Shown one piece after another: positions 20,144 to 21,359 of a DNA stretch of 21,359 nt. The DNA comes from RGIG1995 sp045587445. Lineage in GTDB: Bacteria > Bacillota > Clostridia > Oscillospirales > CAG-272. The notes under the pieces were generated by a model, which worked only from the letters and a program-made list of their open reading frames with translations, did not search any database and was not told the DNA's origin. Where the stretch lies: positions 1 through 21,359 of the forward strand of contig JAZNCH010000041.1 of NCBI GenBank assembly GCA_045587445.1, in the 5' to 3' direction. A program made the translations under genes and the position numbers. Every line of letters starts with the position of its first letter. The first letter of the stretch is position 1.

Positions 20144-21359
20144 TTATTTATACTCCATTCCTAATATCTCTGCCGCAGCTTTTTTTAATTCTGGATAATC
20201 TGCATATACTTGTTTTGCCATTTCCCAAATATCTTCTTTTTCAAATTTTTTATAGTCTGTACCATATTCAATAATCCTCCTCCATGCGTTGGTAAATTTT
20301 TGGTGTTCAGCTTTAGTAACAGCTACACTTAACATTTTGTTGACATCTATATCATCGAAGTTTTGGACTAATCTTTTTTCAATGATATGATGTGCTTCTA
20401 AACCGGTTCCTTTTAAGGTTTTTTTCAACTGATTATAAGCTTTTATTCCGTATTTTTTTGCTTTGGAAAGTCCACCAAAACCATCTGCAGCATTATCAAT
20501 TATTCGAGCTGCATCAACTGCTTCACCTATTCCGCCAACTCCGGGAATAGCTAAATCAAGAACATCTCCCGCTAAACTGGCCCAAGCCCAAAGACTTTTT
20601 GGAGATTTTAAAACATCATTAATGCTAGCGCCAAGAGAAAATAAATCCCAAAGTGATTCAACTGCTTTTCCAGAGGAATCTAAATATGTAATTGGATTAT
20701 TCAAACAATATGCAAACATATTGAAGGATAGCATTCCTTGACCAGTGCTTGCATAAGAATCCCCATTAATCCATCTACAGATTTCTGGGTCATAATATCT
20801 TGCACGGCAGTAGTAGAATCCCGTCTCCGTATCGTAGTAATAACCTCTGTAACGGAATGGATTAAGTTCGCCAATTGTTGTAGCAAGAGAGCCGGTAGTC
20901 GCAAGATTCTTGCCCCATTCGTCGTAAGTATATTCTACAACCTTTGTGCCATCATTGTCAACTATTCCTATAACGTCGCCTTGCAAATTATGGATATAGT
21001 AATAATCGGTAGTGGTGTTGCCGTTTACTACTGTAAATCCATAAGCTATGCCGTTATCGTCATAGTGGAAGTAAACATACTGGTTACCCGTCTTTTCTGC
21101 ATAAAGTGTACCGTCGAGCCAATAATATTCGGTAACTGTTCCGTTTACTGTCTTGCTTGTACGTAAGCCGTTGGAATCGTATGTATAACTAATATTGTCT
21201 GTGCCTTTGGTTACACCCGTCAGCTTTCTGCCGTCGCTCCAAGTGAACGTACTGCCATTGTAATAGGTAAGCGGATTACCTATATTGTCATAAGTTATCG
21301 GCTGTCCGTTATATGCAGTCAGCAAATCTTTCCACTCAGTGTCGCCGTAAGTATATGAC
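20144..21359 (-). CDS. Rhs/YD-repeat polymorphic toxin, C-terminal part with nuclease-like tip (5' end outside window)
   Basis: Partial: the frame is open to the window edge (YTYGDTEWKD precedes 21325) and no start is visible. In order: YD repeats (YTYDSNGLR, YIHNLQGDVIG, YTYDEWGKN), the Rhs-associated core with NPFRYRGYYYDTETGFYYCR and ARYYDPEICRWINGDSY (about 20890-20750), then FAYCLNNPITYLDSSG. A glycine/alanine-rich linker (about 20650-20460) follows. The variable tip has EAHHIIEKR (histidine pair at 20392-20387) and TKAEHQKFTNAWRR, which together look like an AHH/HNH-endonuclease VII-type fold; nuclease activity is inferred. Full-length proteins of this kind are large, exported or wall-bound, and act in contact competition. 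The immunity gene follows after 3 nt. Confidence 0.85.
   Translation of the reverse strand, partial: SYTYGDTEWKDLLTAYNGQPITYDNIGNPLTYYNGSTFTWSDGRKLTGVTKGTDNISYTYDSNGLRTSKTVNGTVTEYYWLDGTLYAEKTGNQYVYFHYDDNGIAYGFTVVNGNTTTDYYYIHNLQGDVIGIVDNDGTKVVEYTYDEWGKNLATTGSLATTIGELNPFRYRGYYYDTETGFYYCRARYYDPEICRWINGDSYASTGQGMLSFNMFAYCLNNPITYLDSSGKAVESLWDLFSLGASINDVLKSPKSLWAWASLAGDVLDLAIPGVGGIGEAVDAARIIDNAADGFGGLSKAKKYGIKAYNQLKKTLKGTGLEAHHIIEKRLVQNFDDIDVNKMLSVAVTKAEHQKFTNAWRRIIEYGTDYKKFEKEDIWEMAKQVYADYPELKKAAAEILGMEYK

Noticed and set aside
20463..21166. Plus-strand frames opposite the Rhs gene
   Set aside because: Antisense shadows of YD-repeat and linker codons.

Overview
The window is low-GC DNA typical of a Clostridia-class Firmicute, probably a gut anaerobe. 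This is inferred from AT-rich spacers with sigma-A type promoters (several with exact 17-nt spacers), strong AGGAGG-type ribosome binding sites, a CIRCE/HrcA-regulated groES-groEL operon, U-tract terminators, and protein families common in Clostridia (U32 peptidase, M29 aminopeptidase, AGCS symporter, YD/Rhs wall protein). No rRNA, tRNA, CRISPR array, transposase or integrase was recognised. Family names are assigned by motif reading without database searches.

Positions 1-16263 are mostly chromosomal backbone. A plus-strand operon runs uridine phosphorylase, PAP2 phosphatase, alpha/beta hydrolase (188-2889) and converges on groES-groEL (2952-4892) at a shared UUCG-loop terminator. A divergent AGCS amino-acid symporter (5109-6506) runs tail-to-tail into homoserine dehydrogenase. 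The hom terminator lies inside the symporter's coding sequence. hom is preceded by a membrane-anchored transglutaminase-like gene in the same minus-strand operon. A Gfo/Idh/MocA oxidoreductase (9086-10132) faces a deacetylase-like barrel protein (10238-11350), followed upstream by an unknown membrane protein (11466-12554). From 12668 to about 13154 there is gene wreckage behind an intact-looking promoter. A U32 peptidase and an M29 aminopeptidase (13231-16168) form the last backbone operon.

Positions 16264-16541 carry a cluster of GC-rich palindromic repeats. Beyond it, everything is on the minus strand and has accessory character. In transcription order: the C-terminal end of an Rhs/YD-repeat protein with a histidine-pair (AHH/HNH-type) nuclease-like toxin tip (20144-21359, cut by the window edge), a protein with two CxxCG motifs that is probably its immunity protein (19301-20140), a frameshifted remnant, a HEAT-like protein, an unknown acidic protein, a two-helix membrane protein, a short YD-repeat-like remnant, a cysteine-rich small protein and a small membrane protein. 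This layout fits a polymorphic toxin locus that keeps orphan immunity genes and scars of earlier toxin tips.

The best leads for something new are the toxin tip with its double-CxxCG partner, the unassigned small genes behind it, and a roughly 55-bp repeat that begins at or within a few bases of the stop codon of two unrelated genes (10184-10240 and 16171-16225).
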